Positions 1 through 12,480 of a stretch of 64,000 nucleotides of DNA are shown in pieces; position 1 is the first letter of the stretch; each line of letters opens with the position of its first letter. The DNA is from Trichuris trichiura. Its lineage: Eukaryota > Nematoda > Enoplea > Trichinellida > Trichuridae. Position numbers and translations under genes: made by a program. The stretch lies in NCBI GenBank assembly GCA_037903355.1, contig JBAJFE010000018.1:1240001-1304000 (forward strand), given 5' to 3'. Under the pieces are notes generated by a model. That model was not told the origin of the DNA. It did no database searches and worked only from the letters and a program-made list of their open reading frames with translations.

Positions 1-3000
1 CAGTATTGAAGTCACTTCTGTCTTTTTTCCATTGAGAAACTATTGGCGTTGCTTTCTGGCTAGCCTTTGTAGTGCCATAGTGTTCCGCTTAATCGTGGTG
101 GCCTTCACTGACGCTGGCATGTTTTAAACGCCGTATATGTGTTCTTCTTCTACAAACGTTCTTTAGCCACCGTTGAAGCTTTCAGTCCTACTTCATTTCA
201 AGCAGAGTTCCCGTTTGATATTACGTATCTTATTCCGGTGGGACTTCTTGGGTTTGCCGAAATGTCTACTTCATTGACCTGCCGTACATCTTTAACTATA
301 CATAGGATAATTTGTGGTATATGCGCCGTGGCGTTCATTCGACTATTCAGAATCTGGACAAAATTTGTCAAAGAAAGTTCGTGGATAAGGAGAATGACCA
401 AAAGGTTAATTGTGCAAAGGCAAATGGGTGATGTCATTCACTGAAAGTTTCTTCAGCCCGTTTACTTATCCAACAGTCATTGTGCTTGTCATAGCCACTA
501 TCCAATGTCCCATTTTCGCTGGAAAACATTTCGCCGGAGGAGTGAGATATGCTAGCATTATTAAGTCGCTATATGAGCAATTGTTTTAACTGCTGCAGCT
601 CACGCCAAAAGAAGCGGTTGAATACCTTTTCCAAAATGTCTCCTGGAATGCAGTCCCTGAAAATACGTCCACTGCAGAAAAATTCAATCGCTACTGGTCA
701 CTTGATCAGCATAGTCCCTTCGCACCATTGTCCGCGTTTACGTTCAATATGGTATGCACGAGCACCGGAAGCTGATATGAAGTTATTTCCAGCGCGGAAA
801 TGTTGTAGTTCTGGATGACAGCTATTGCTATCACAATGGCGATACCCTCAGGTGCTTTCATACCAATATTCACAACAGGTAAGGTGTACTGGGTTTGCTA
901 CAGGTAGGAAGAACAAAAACGATATACCTACATAACCTAATCTTGCACGTTTTGTTATAAAGTATAACATTAATATGTTCAAGAGAAAAGAGGAGTTCGT
1001 TATATGCAAATATTTTAGATAGTTTGTAAACATGTCCATTAAAGATTTGCATACGAATGCAGAAAAAGGTAGCTTCTGTTTTAACTGTAATTTTCCTCAT
1101 CCATCAAGCGAATGTTTAATAAAATTGTTAAGCATATGCGTTTACGGGTATGCAGCAAACTTTTAGACAGTTCGCGGTACAGTTTTTTCTGATGAGTTTA
1201 CAGGCACCCCTCCTGTATAAGGGCTCATCACGTGGTTGGGTTGGCTACTATTAACAGGTCATTGGAGATATAATAGGTGCCGTATTTTTCGTTCATTAGG
1301 ATTTTGTGTGAAAACTAAATAGAAATAAAACTCGCTGTCAAGCAGACTGTATTCAAGCGCAAATAAAGGTACCTTACTCGTTTTAATGCTGTTTAAGTGG
1401 TAATCATTAAAGCGGCAACAAATGAACTAAAAACTATTGTTCAGTTTGGATATTTTGATTAGGATTAAATGTCTTTAAAAGGAGCTTGCGTTAGAATGTT
1501 ATATAATAGGAGTAAAACGAAAAGTAAAAATATTGGAAGTTTAAAAAGCGTGTGGATATTTTATTCAACATGTTCTGCTGCTATGGCAGTCCTAAGACCG
1601 AAAATTAAAATCCCGAATCGCCTGTATCATGTACAAACCAGAATTTCGGATTCTCTTACTGCCAAAAACCGGAAATATGAACCCAGTAGCAAAAATGTTA
1701 GCGCGGATTTAACTTTCGAGTTTGAAGGGACTCTGACAATGGTGAAATCCTGAAAATCCTATGTTTGGTACTCTTCAGAAATCTACATAACAAACACTTG
1801 GTCAAATGATCCCACCGTGATTGTTTTGTACTAACGGTTGCTAAATGGGTAATAGGTTAGACCGTGAAAGTGTTTGAAGCATTTTTTGCTCTTTTGAACC
1901 TCTGCGGATGATTTTTGAGGTTTCTTTGTTTTCTTCTGGACATCCAAGCCATACATGAAATCTGACTCGTGAGTTTAGCACATTTAGGATTTTTTCCTAC
2001 GCGAAATTTCTGGTCTTTGCCATCTTTTCATATTTCACAATATGAGTATTCAGAATTTCCCTCTATTCGGGATTTCGCTCTTTCGGGGTTTTGAGTTTCA
2101 GTCTTGTGATTAATCGCAGTGACTGCGCCGCCGACAGTTCTAATACGTCATATGTGAACACAATGAATCATTCTATTAATGTTGACACTTTATACAATCT
2201 GAAACAACCTGGCAGTAACATTCAATTTCACTTTGAATAGCATAAAGGTTTCTCATAAGAAGGGGACAAAAAAATTAATGAAAAAGTCGAAATGTTTGGA
2301 AGCGTTTGGTTTGCAACGTATGCGCTAAGTGCCTATCTTTACTCCGGAAGCCATATGCACGTTTGCAGTTTCAAAAACAGGGTGCTTTTTATAGGCGCTG
2401 GGCTTGGTCGTCTTTTCGGCGAGCTGGAAGAACTTCTGTTCAAAAATGGGTTTCCCACCGTTATTGAAGCTCCGGATATTTCGCCAGGAGGATACGCCGT
2501 AGTCGGTTTGTACTATTCATTCATTATATTGTCAGCTTAAGCAACTGACAAAATTTGCATGTGGACTACTGTTCAAAGATTCTCTTAATCGTAAACTGAA
2601 ACAGCGCATGCAAGATGTCGTTACGTTTTTTGAAGTAGCTACACCTTAGACTAAGCGGTTAATGAACAAGTACTAACTTAGTCGCTTACGTCCATTTAAT
2701 TCAGAAATAGTTAATAGCACTATGAATCACATTCTATAGGTCAACGTTTTCCAGAATGAATTAATCCATCAGTTTTGTAATTGCCGCTTAGCTTCAGACA
2801 TGCTGAATATGTTTGCCTATCTCTTTTTATCCTGTGAGTTTAATGAAATGACGTTGCATTACTGATCCCATTATTCATTCATAAAGTTGGCTTTATTACA
2901 GCAGCGTGGGTAAGGTTGTTTGCATTCGATAACGGAGCATTTATGCTTACAGCTGCAGCTGCATTTGCCGGTTCCGTCACAAATGCGATCTCAACTTCGG

Positions 3001-5138
3001 TAGTAGTGACTGAGATGATTGGACAAACCACTTACTTGCTTCCAACAATTGTCAGTTTCACGCAGTGGTACATGAGTGTTTACCAACGTTATTTTTCAAC
3101 AGATTGCCGTCCTGGTCGCTAACGCTGTGCGCAGCCGGTTCGAGAACTCGCTATACGACACCATGATTTGTATTAAAAAGTTACCATATCTTCCTCCTTT
3201 GCCAGCTGCTTCTTCGTATGTTCAATGATCAGAATATGTCGAATTTACTCAGGAAAAATGTGTTAGGGTTTACCGTACTTGGGTGCGTGATATAATGGTG
3301 CAAGATGTAAAGTATCTCTCCTTGAACACAACTTTGGGTCAAATGGTGTCAATGATCGACAGATATCCAAATCTGAATACATTTCCATTGGTCGATGACT
3401 CAGGTAGGTGTTTTTTTAATTTTTAATAAATGCGAAAGAGGATGTCGACAACCAAGCCTTTTGTGGAAGTAATCTGAAATCTTTGGACGCAGCGTGAATT
3501 TAATCAAATTATAATTTATATTGTTGCATACTAAGACCTACTTGAAGCTTCAATGATACTTCTTGGCTGCGTACGTCGAACGGAACTTTTGAAACTAATC
3601 AGTCTGCCTCATCCACGGAGCCAAAGCTATCCAAGGAGCCCTCAAAAGCGTTCGGCATCAACAGGCGTCTTCAACGTATTACCAGACAGCAGCACAACAG
3701 AAGGCATAGTGCTGCTAGGACGTTCCAGATCACTTGAAGCGTTGCATTCCAGCATAGTTCCATCGAGTCATCTTAACACGGCATTGAGCCTTAACCTACG
3801 CCAAGGTAAACTTTAATTCATGAGCCTTAACTTATTAAGTACTTTCAGGCAGTCATAGTTATGCTCAAAAAGGTGCTCGTTTGCGAAAAGACAACATCTT
3901 GTTCACACTGTTATCAGCACATGAGGTAAGCTAGCAATAAGTAGTAACCAGTTAAAACTCATTTTTAAATTCCTTATCATTCTCGCTGAAAATTTTCTGA
4001 TAGGAAACATTCATACTTATGATATTTGAAACCGCTGCGTACATAGTGACGACTTAAACAAGAGGAAGTAAATCAGTGCAAGGATGGGCCATTAACAAAG
4101 ATAACGAAGCCCCATCTGTCGGCTTCCTTTTCAAAATCCCGAATTCCAAAGTACCGAAAAACTGATTCTGGCAAAAATAGCGAAGAACATTTCCCAGCGA
4201 GAGAGAGAGAGACTACGCGCAGTTTCAAAAGGGCATTTAGTTCAAATGATTTAGAGTCACATTTTCAAAATGGGACATCCGTTAAGGTTGGGCTCCGAAA
4301 GTGGAAGTGTACCTGAGAGGCAGAAATGCGGAATAGAACCAAAAAGTTTAAAAGGCAACATATTGGTTGATCCAGAATCAGGACGTGTCTGAATACTGAA
4401 GGTGGGAACATTTTTAAGTGGTTTAAACTTCCTATAGGCTGGAATGCTGAAAGGCTTAAAGGTTTGAGGCTGCTGTAACAGTAAAACCAGTACAAACCAT
4501 CACCTACAAAAGGATTGCAGTAACTCAGGTTGCTGACACAACGTTATGATCTTAGCCCTTGACTGTTCAAAATTTCAAGACTCAGAATTTTGAACATCAT
4601 CATATTTGTCAGTATATTAATAATAATACTAACTGATCTCAACAACTTTCCGTGGCTATTTAAACGGAAGACTTGCTGCTACGTACAACAATAAAATATT
4701 TATTACTTTTTCAGCATACTGACACAGACGCGGCGCGCAAAGCTGTAAGTACTGATCAGGAACTGTTTTAAAAGTATGGATTATTCTTTGTTGCAGCAAG
4801 AAAATTGGTTCCGATTGCATGAAGGCACCGCAATAAATTATGATCTGTTGGACGTAGATCCCACACCATTCCAACTCGTAGAGCGAACAAGCTTGCAGAA
4901 GGTGCACGCTTTATTTTCGCTGCTCAGGCTCAACTTAGCTTACGTTACTGAGCTGGGAAGACTTGTCGGCGTTGTGGGATTGAAAGAGGTAACAAGAGAA
5001 CTTTTTCGCTTCTGGCCAATGGATTTCCATTTATTGCACATAAGACAATCAATTGACTTGAATTGCTCACCATATTGTCAAACTTTTTTCCTTCAGCTTC
5101 GTCAAGCCATGGAAGCACCAGGGCCAAAGATGCGATGA
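1..5138 (+). CDS. CLC-1/CLC-2-type voltage-gated chloride channel, 3' part (5' end lies before the window)
   Basis: Plasma-membrane chloride channel of the CLC family. Fifteen exons can be joined in one frame giving 549 residues: 1-120, 186-251, 306-404, 457-541, 599-751, 809-878, 2395-2505, 2953-3050, 3103-3215, 3267-3403, 3548-3805, 3849-3925, 4715-4744, 4797-4988, 5097-5138. Diagnostic stretches are RNYWR and EFPFD at the start, GAFIPIF (the GxFxP chloride-site motif), GRLFGE, PGGYAVV and NSLYD, then two CBS domains ([14 protein letters not shown] and [21 protein letters not shown]). The linker between them is serine-rich. The first selectivity motif and the gating glutamate lie upstream of the window. 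The intron at 879-2394 is unusually long (1.5 kb) and I see nothing in it; the 3926-4714 intron holds a short GA run near 4200. AATAAA lies at 5221, 83 bp after the stop. The CLC-1/2 branch is clear; assignment to a specific worm CLH paralogue is not attempted. Confidence 0.93.
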
Positions 5139-5310
5139 ATTCTGGCTCATCGAATGGTTAATGCAATTTCAAAATAGCCCGCCTTTGCTGAGGTTGAAAT
5201 TCGTTTGTCCAAAAGTGCATAATAAATTTTATGTTATGCATCAAATATTTTGATCTCACTTCGAGGTGACTCAATTCAACACATCTGCGTAATTTGCTAG
5301 CAGAATCACA

Positions 5311-5355
<45 letters not shown>
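5311..5355. repeat. (ATT)n microsatellite
   Basis: Fifteen uninterrupted ATT units lie between the 3' ends of the convergent CLC and kinase genes. Confidence 0.95.
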
Positions 5356-5356
<1 letters not shown>

Positions 5357-5613
5357 GACCTGGCTCATTATTGAACTTTTTAGCATTGATATATTGAAGT
5401 GGCTATCAGACCAAATTCTTTTGCTTCTTGCTCTATTGGACTGGTCATTTGCAATAGCATCACGTCGTCGTTTTATTTCCGCAATCAAGCACATTAATTT
5501 TAAAATTTTGCCATGAGCCATAATGATAAAGTTAATGTGCAACAACAATAGTGCGAAAGAAAAACGTGACTGTTAAGAGTTACTGAATATAGTGGCCAAC
5601 CCAACTTTGTTAC

Positions 5614-6762
5614 TCATTTTTGCGAAGTTGTGGCATCAGAACTTGAAGATTCGGGATGATCGAAAATCAAAGATTGCGGTGCGTTTATATGCGCAGCGGC
5701 ACCCTGAAGTTCTTCGATAATCACGCTATGATTGAAAGATCTGCCATATGAAAACGATTTCAGAGCTTCATAGGTGTCCATCAATGACTGTGGCATGTCT
5801 CCAAAAATTTCGGCAGGCTGCGCTTTATTCTTCAGCACGCCGATATGGTGAATTTCTTCTGAACCCGTCCATGGCAGTTTCCCGAGATATAGATCAGCTA
5901 GCATGTAAAACAAACTTATCATGTCGTCATGTTCGCCTAATTCACGATTGCAGTGAGCATTGTAGGAAGCATATCGACGCGAACCGCAGAACTCCGCATA
6001 GTCTGTTTCTCTTATTATACTTCGTCCGATTCTAAATTGGAAGGCAATACTAAAGTCAACAACGTAAATTATATCTTTTTTATCATCGCGTCCAATGGCA
6101 AAGTTTTCTGGTCTCACATCTCTGAGGATAAACCCAGCGTCGTGAATATCGCTAAGGGCTTCAGCGCATTGAATTCCAATACGCAAAACAGTACCCAAAT
6201 TAAAACGCTTATCCTTAACTCTTTTTCGAATCTGAGCCAAGTCTGGACCCACAAGAGACATAACGAGATAGTTTATGGTGCGATCGACTCCACATTCCAT
6301 GAAATCGCAAGTGTGCGTACTAGCCGCCAAACGTCGCAGAATAAACGCCTCTTTGTCCAAGTTATTTCTTGCGTTGTAGCTCAGCTCGACCTTAAATACG
6401 AGCTGTAAAAATTTGTTAGCTCACTATAACGTTATATATGCGCTAGACAAGTCATGCGCTCGAGTATTGCAGCCTAAGTGGCAGGACAGAAAAGAAAGCA
6501 AGTTTTCTTAATGCTAAATTATCCTACGCTTAATAATTTGTAATTATATTTTGTTCTGTCCTCACTCAGTTCATAATGGCTGAATAAATGTGTTTACCTT
6601 CATTGCGTATCTACGCGACGACTCGATGTCATTTACTTCAAAGAGCAGCTTGAAAGCACTGCTCTTTTGATGTTTGAGAACTTCGAAATGATCACCTATC
6701 ACCGCTCCAATCAACTGCTTTTTTAACGGCAGGTTTGACAGCATAGGCGTTTCGCTCGACAT
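5614..6762 (-). CDS. CK1/TTBK-like protein kinase with degenerate catalytic motifs
   Basis: Two exons, 6762-6598 and 6390-5614, joined by a GT-AG intron, encode 313 residues. The join YAMK/VELSYNARNN restores the VAIK lysine (Lys55) and the helix-C glutamate (Glu69). The fold is casein kinase 1: LRIGIQCAEALSDIH, RYASYNAH and ELGEHDDMISLFYML match the CK1/TTBK pattern. Several catalytic positions deviate. The glycine loop has no glycines (EVLKHQKSSAFKLLFEV), HRD reads LRD (Asp146 kept), the following Lys is Arg (RDVRPEN), and DFG reads DFS (Asp167). It may have weak activity or act as a scaffold. The start chosen is ATG 6762, just after an AG; an open frame continues upstream only to a TTG. 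A TTTATT (reverse AATAAA) lies at 5472-5477. It converges on the CLC gene. Substrate unknown. Confidence 0.85.
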
Positions 6763-7023
6763 GACTGTTCGACGCTGTATCGACACTTGCAACGGTTTTG
6801 TGGATGTAGTCAATTAGCACGCCAAAGCTACTCAACGTTACTTTGCTTTGAAGTGGTTTCAAAAACAGTTTAAAGTTTGAGTTTTAAACTTCCCCAAAGC
6901 CGCCCAACGTCGCCAACTAAGTGACGAAATTGTAACTTCGTTCATCAACTGTTAAAGCAAAAAATGACGGAAAAAGTTGGACCGCGCAGCTTCCAAGTCG
7001 GCTGGAGTTCTGAGGCCATTGCA

Positions 7024-8195
7024 CACGTAGAACACATATCCAAGGGACCAGGGAAAACTGGTCAACATAGGGGGTGGTCAACATATTGGAACTGTGGGTA
7101 TAACTGGCTCGGCTGAATAGATTAGCATCTGTATGCGTTTTATTCTATTCCAGAGCATCAGTTGGAGGTCTATTAACCGGTGAGATGCATAAAAATAACA
7201 TTGTAAAATTGAAAAATATCTTTATTACGGATTCTCTCCCGTTGTGAAGTAAAACAAAAAGATTTTTCTTTTCTTCCGGAGCTTTCGGGTCTTTCGCGAC
7301 TCGTCTTCAGCGGTCAAAGCGGAGAGAATCCGTAATAAAGATATTTTTCAATATGAAAACACACGCTCCCGTACAAAAGCATCATGTTTTCAACATTGTA
7401 AAATCATGCATAAGCTTTTTAGGGGCTACGATACTTGTTGAAAAAGGTGTCAATTCTAGTCTGGTGCTTGTTCTTACTACAAACATAAGCGGTAAGGGCG
7501 AACTCCGCGCTGGCTTCCCCCGCTCAACATTTCTGGGCATTTTGCATCTCATTTTTCTATGGCAACTCTCTCGATTCTTTCCGTTTGGCAATAGAGCAAA
7601 CTGTAACCAGTTTTGTAGCTACTAATGCGTCTATTACTGCATAAGCCGGGCTATCCTTACTCGCGAAGGCACGTTAAGGCTACCTGCCGCACGACTATAG
7701 CAAAGCGAATGAATACTGCTGAGCTCGACGCGAACGAATACAAGTAGGGTCGCTTCGTCACATTTTGCTGCATGGGAGAATGCTGCTGACGCCTAGGCGA
7801 GAGGTTGTGTGAACAAGGAAACGCTCAAGCTGCACTGGCAAGCATGGAAAAAGCATCGTCAAAGCGACAGAATCAGTTTTTTTATCAGAAAACTTCAATG
7901 CACGGCAATGAAAAACTTCGCTACTTTGACTAATAGTACATTCAGGCACTGACGGTTAACAGCTGCTAGCGACTGACAGATCAAACTAAAGTGGTCAACT
8001 TACAGAATGCAAATTAGCATTGCGTCCATGCACCACGTCATGGCTAATGCGGTCAACTTCCCACTTACGGAGGTGGTCACAGTATAGCGGTTGTCCTTGC
8101 GCTTATTAGCGTGCAGACAAATCAACTGGTCAAAATTCGGTCAACTTAGGGAGACGATCAACATAAAGAAGTGGTCAACTTCAGGGGTTCTACTG
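7024..8195. mobile_element. MITE, diverged copy carrying an insertion of about 850 bp
   Basis: The ends match the element at 10743-11094. The left part (7024-7125) has CGTAGAAC and the GGTCAACATAGGGGGTGG motif. The right part (7985-8195) has the GGTCAACTTACAGA and TTGTCCTTGCGC motifs and ends in GTTCTACTG. The middle (about 7126-7984) is absent from the other copy and contains the foldback hairpin at 7208-7352, so it is either an insertion or internal sequence that the shorter copy has lost. Confidence 0.7.
7208..7352. repeat. Foldback hairpin with conserved CTGAAGACG...GACCCGAAAGCTCC core (core on minus strand)
   Basis: Arms 7208-7239 and 7321-7352 are perfect 32-bp inverted repeats. The 81-bp loop holds, on the minus strand, CCGCTGAAGACGAGTC followed by GACCCGAAAGCTCC. 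The same core lies in the loop of the hairpin at 53265-53445, whose arms differ in sequence. Confidence 0.85.
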
Positions 8196-9043
8196 TATTT
8201 TCTTGTAAAAACAATAGTGGAGCATAAGTCGCTCCAACAGAAAGTGTTATTTGTAATGGAAATCGTCCATTCAATAAAGTGAATAAATAATAATGCCAAT
8301 GTTTGCGTGCTTTGTTTATAGGTAAAACGTTTGTGAGAAAGTTATTTTATGTGACAGATCTGTGCATTACGGATAGAACTGAACAGTAGGCAGCTGCTTA
8401 GAAACTATTCGGAATTGGACAGTTGATTGGTCATGAAGAGACTGCGTACACAAAGCGCTCGTCCACATATTTTATCTATTCAGAAGAGAACAACACTTTT
8501 TACATTGCGACAATCCTGAAAGTAAAGTACCACCGTAGTTTTTCATTTTGTTCGTATTAAAATATGGCAATATCCGCCGGCCTATCAGTTTTTCAGATGG
8601 CTAGGAAAATTGATAAGTTATATTTATTATTTACGCTCGCCTTATGTACTATTACCTTCTGACTGTATACTATTCGGTTTGCGCCACTTTATTTTCCAGT
8701 TTTCTTTTGTCACAGAGTTCAGCGGTGAGGTACAGCTTTATATTTTGGCTTTTCTGAAAGAAATCATGAATTTTTTGGCAAAATATTTTCGCATTCTTCC
8801 TTATTTTTTCAGTATAGTAATAGAATGAAAAAGACGCTGCTGCAAAGCCGACCATTTCATTCTTGTTCCAGTGAATGTTTTACCGAAGCTTTACTAAACA
8901 ACTTTATTAAATATGGTGAAACAATAAAATGCTTGTAATTCATTTCTGCAGAGGAGCAGAAATAAGAAGAATTTCGTTAATATCGACGTTCCCGCAGACA
9001 AAGTAAGTAAATTATTTTTCCTTCACTACATTTTTTTTCCTTT

Positions 9044-9371
9044 GACGCGGCGTCAAACCGTTGCCAGCGTCGAACCGGCAGACGTCGAACCAACTTGACG
9101 CGGCGTGGAAACGTTTTTCTGCGTCAAACATTTGTAAAGTCAGGCTGGCAGGCGTCGATCCATTTTCATGTCGCGCAAAGGTTTACCTGAGAGGCGTCCT
9201 GTGGCGATGTCAAACAGGTGCGTGTTAGATCTGTCGCTGCTTCAAACCGTTAAATTTTCTTATTTGCCAGTAAAGCCATTTTTTTTGCGCCACGTTAAGG
9301 TGAGAGTCCGTTTGAAAGCGAGGCTTTGCGCATATGAACATGAGATGGTTTCACCTTGACGCGACGTCATG
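9044..9371. repeat. Degenerate GACGCGGCGTCAAACCGTT-type repeat tract
   Basis: Imperfect copies of GACGCGGCGTCAAACCGTT and GCGTCGAACC variants recur from 9044 (GACGCGGCGTC) through GACGTCGAACC, GACGCGGCGTGGAAACGTT, TGCGTCAAACATT and GGCGTCGATCC to GACGCGACGTC near 9359. Composition is much more GC-rich than the surroundings. Spacing is irregular, so this is not a clean tandem array. Confidence 0.55.
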
Positions 9372-9540
9372 CGTATAGGCTGTTGCAGATTCCAGTTCCA
9401 TCCCATTTATTTTCTAATTGCCAGTTGCCGGAATCGTAATGTTCTTTACATTCAGCCTTTGCATTCTTCTCTCCAAGGCTCACCAACAGGCTCCCAACTT
9501 ATTTTAAATTATCAACCAGTAAGGTGATGTCATCTTTATA

Positions 9541-10724
9541 CAGTGAAACCTCCCTAATCCGAATCCCTCTCTAATCCCAATTCGTGAAAGAGAACAATAG
9601 AACGGCAGTACACAATAAAGATAATTAGGCTACTTGTGCGAAACGGACAGTCATTTAGCGGAAACGGCTGTAAGGCAGCAAACAACCAGCCGATGGTCCT
9701 TCAGGTATATGCTAACATAGGCACAGTCCAGCTACGGCTTTGGCGAGCCAATCTGGACCAATAGGTTGGCTGCAACAATTCACCTCTTGACATACGCTTC
9801 CACAAACAAATAGAAATATGGAACATAGCGGTCAGTATTGACATCGGACAGAGCTTGTCATATGTATATGAATACGCCGCGGGAGGACCGTCAACCTAAT
9901 TGCAGGATGTGCACAAAAATAGAATCATGTTGTGTGAAGGTAAGGCTACCACTTATCTGAAAGTAGGACTACCACCGCATTATACGAAAATAGACCGTAT
10001 ATAAGCAGAGCGATACGGGAGTCATTATCACTGTGTTCTGGTGTTCTACGGTTTTGCTTTTGTCCAAATGTATAAAAGGAAGCACATTACGATCACGGTA
10101 GAGACGAAGGTGGAGATAATCAAAGCATTGAAGAGGGGAGTAACTGGCCAAAGAACAGGAAGAATGGACGGCGCCTTTGATGCTTAAAAAGCGTTCGTGA
10201 CTAAGCCGCTAGCAAACGTCAAAACCTGTTGAAGCAGACGCTAATAACTGTTTACATAAAATAAATTTAGACTTCGCGGACTTATACTGCACAGTGGAAG
10301 GAAGGATGCTTACCTGTGCGCAACCCGGGAAACAAAGGTTACAATAGCCCAGAAATCTCACAATAATCAGCCGCTAACTCGATTTATTTTTGAGCCAACA
10401 GAACTGGCTAACAACTACGAATATGGGAAAATAAGTTCACGGGAGCTATTTCCCATGTGGCTTCGCGGTACAGCGTCCACACCATATAAGAAACTCGTTT
10501 CTGCTGGTCAATCCTTTTCCCTAATCAGACGGACTTCGCTACCCTCGTTAAGCTACTCACCGTTTGCAGAGGCTGACATCGCGCTGTAGACGCCAGGAAA
10601 ACGCATCTAAAATTGCATTACCTGCCTTTCTGTTGCCTACTGTAAGCCTCTTCCATAATCCGAATTCTTCTATAATCCGAACTACCCCCCGCCCCGACGC
10701 GTTCGGATTAGAAAGAATTCACTG
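9541..10724 (+). mobile_element. pogo/Tigger-like DNA transposon, non-autonomous
   Basis: Terminal inverted repeats begin CAGTGAAACCTCCCTAATCC at 9541 and, on the reverse strand, CAGTGAATTCTTTCTAATCC at 10724. They are flanked on both sides by TA, the target duplication expected of Tc1/mariner-superfamily elements. TAATCCGAA recurs inside both ends. A short transposase remnant lies at 10068-10187. At 1184 bp it cannot encode a full DDE transposase, so it must depend on one supplied elsewhere or be dead. Confidence 0.8.
10068..10187 (+). pseudogene. pogo/Tigger transposase N-terminal fragment (CENP-B-type helix-turn-helix)
   Basis: A 39-codon open frame begins MYKRKHITITVETKVEIIKA and continues LKRGVTG. 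This resembles the N-terminal DNA-binding helix-turn-helix of CENP-B/jerky/Tigger proteins, in which a basic start is followed by a 'T.E.K.EII' segment. It ends at a stop inside the transposon, well short of the catalytic domain. Confidence 0.65.
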
Positions 10725-10742
10725 TATTTTAAATTATTAATA

Positions 10743-11094
10743 CAGTAGAACCCCCTAAGTTAACCAACCAAGGGACCGGGGAAAACTGGTCAACATAGGG
10801 GGTGGTCAACATAGGAGGCTGTGGGTATAAGCGGCTCGGCTGAATAGATTGCAGTTGAACCACTGTAATTTGTCCATTCAACAGACTGGTCAACTTACAG
10901 AGTGCAAATTAGCATTGCGTCCATATACCAGATCACAGCTAAAGCGGGCGGTTAACTTCCCACTTACGGAGGTGGTCAACGTATGGAGGTTGTCCTTGCG
11001 CATATTAGCGTGCGGACAAATCAACTGGTCAAAATTCGGTCAGCTTAGGGAGGCGGTCAACATATAGGGGTGGTCAACTTCCGGAGTTCTACTG
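10743..11094. mobile_element. 352-bp MITE with CAGTAGAAC termini
   Basis: The ends are CAGTAGAACCCCCTAAGTT at the left and the reverse complement of CAGTAGAACTCCGGAAGTT at the right. TA precedes the left end; CA follows the right end, so one side of the target duplication is degenerate. The body repeats GGTCAAC-type motifs several times. It lies 18 bp after the Tigger-like element, and a second, interrupted copy is at 7024-8195. Confidence 0.8.
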
Positions 11095-12480
11095 CATATA
11101 TATACGCTGCTTTTGAAGCGAGGACAAATGAGCATGAAAAACGTTTATTGAGGTCCACTTTCATTTAATAAGTAACAAGTAATCATCACACAGTTCATTT
11201 ACTACAATAATAATAAATTTATTTGTTCAATACGTGGCTTCTTTATTTTCTTATCATTGCCATTGTCTAGGCTTTCCTCATGCAAAGCATCGTACGCAAA
11301 ATTTGAATGGAAGTCGATTGTCAAGACGCTGTTGCCAAAATCAACCCCGTCTTGAAAACTTCGTAGCTTCTGATAATACACCAAAAAGTTAATAAATAAA
11401 GTGGAGCTAACGTGTTGAAATATGGAAAATTAAAAACTGTTACAAGATATCCTATGTACCAATTGCATGGAAACTGACAGTCTATCTATACATGCTGTAA
11501 CCACAAGAATGAGCATTGAACATAGTTTGCTCAAAATTGCTCACACATACTGCTATATATAGGAGAATTACGAAAGAGTAAAAATACCCTTTTTCAATCG
11601 AGATCTAAAGCTTAGGTATTGTTACACGAGCCTACCTACCACTCAGCGTTTATATTCGTTTCTGAACATCATTTTCATACTCTACATTGTGCGTAGTAAA
11701 CTCAAAATTTTCTTCTTATATGGGCGTAAAATTTTATAATAGTCAGTGAAACTGCAACCCGCAATTAAATAAAACTGTTCGTTTAAACAGTCAAGCTTAT
11801 TTATATATTGATGATGGCGGATCGTGAGCTAAGCGAAAGCATTGCTTGCCCTTATTCTGATTAAGTTTTACGCAGTTAGTAAATCAAGATTGAGTCGAAT
11901 TATTGTGAATACAAGGAAGATTAGTGTTAATTGAAGGTGGTAGTGAATTATTATTCGTCGGCAGTTTCGAGAGTTGTAGCCTTTAGCTAGGCAGCAGTAA
12001 GATGCAATCGGCAATCGTAAACTAACCATCTACGCGCGGGAAAAGAATGACCGCTTAACGTTACTAACTTCAGACTTCTGAATGGATTTTGAATTTTATG
12101 AAATCGTATTCCGCGAAGGCTAAAATTATACAGTCAATAGTATACGCATTCTAATTGCAATTTCATCCGTTTGGATAGTAAAATTTTGCAAGAAGATGCT
12201 TTTCGCCTTTCTCAGAAATTTGCTAAGGCAACTTTACGCTGGAGTAATTTGCATAAGCTGTTCAAGCTCACGCTCGTCGATGGGGCTATTTTCCTGGCTA
12301 CGTTGAGAAAAAATGTGCGCAATTAACTGCTTCTACAAGTTTAACTCCACAGTGCTCTGCAATTTCGTCGGAAGCGATCTTTGCAAACATTGCTTATTTG
12401 CGTAGCAGCATTGAGTTTTCGAACAACTAGTTTCAAATGCGTAATCTTGCCGAGGAAGTTACACCAGCGAAGACGAAGGC

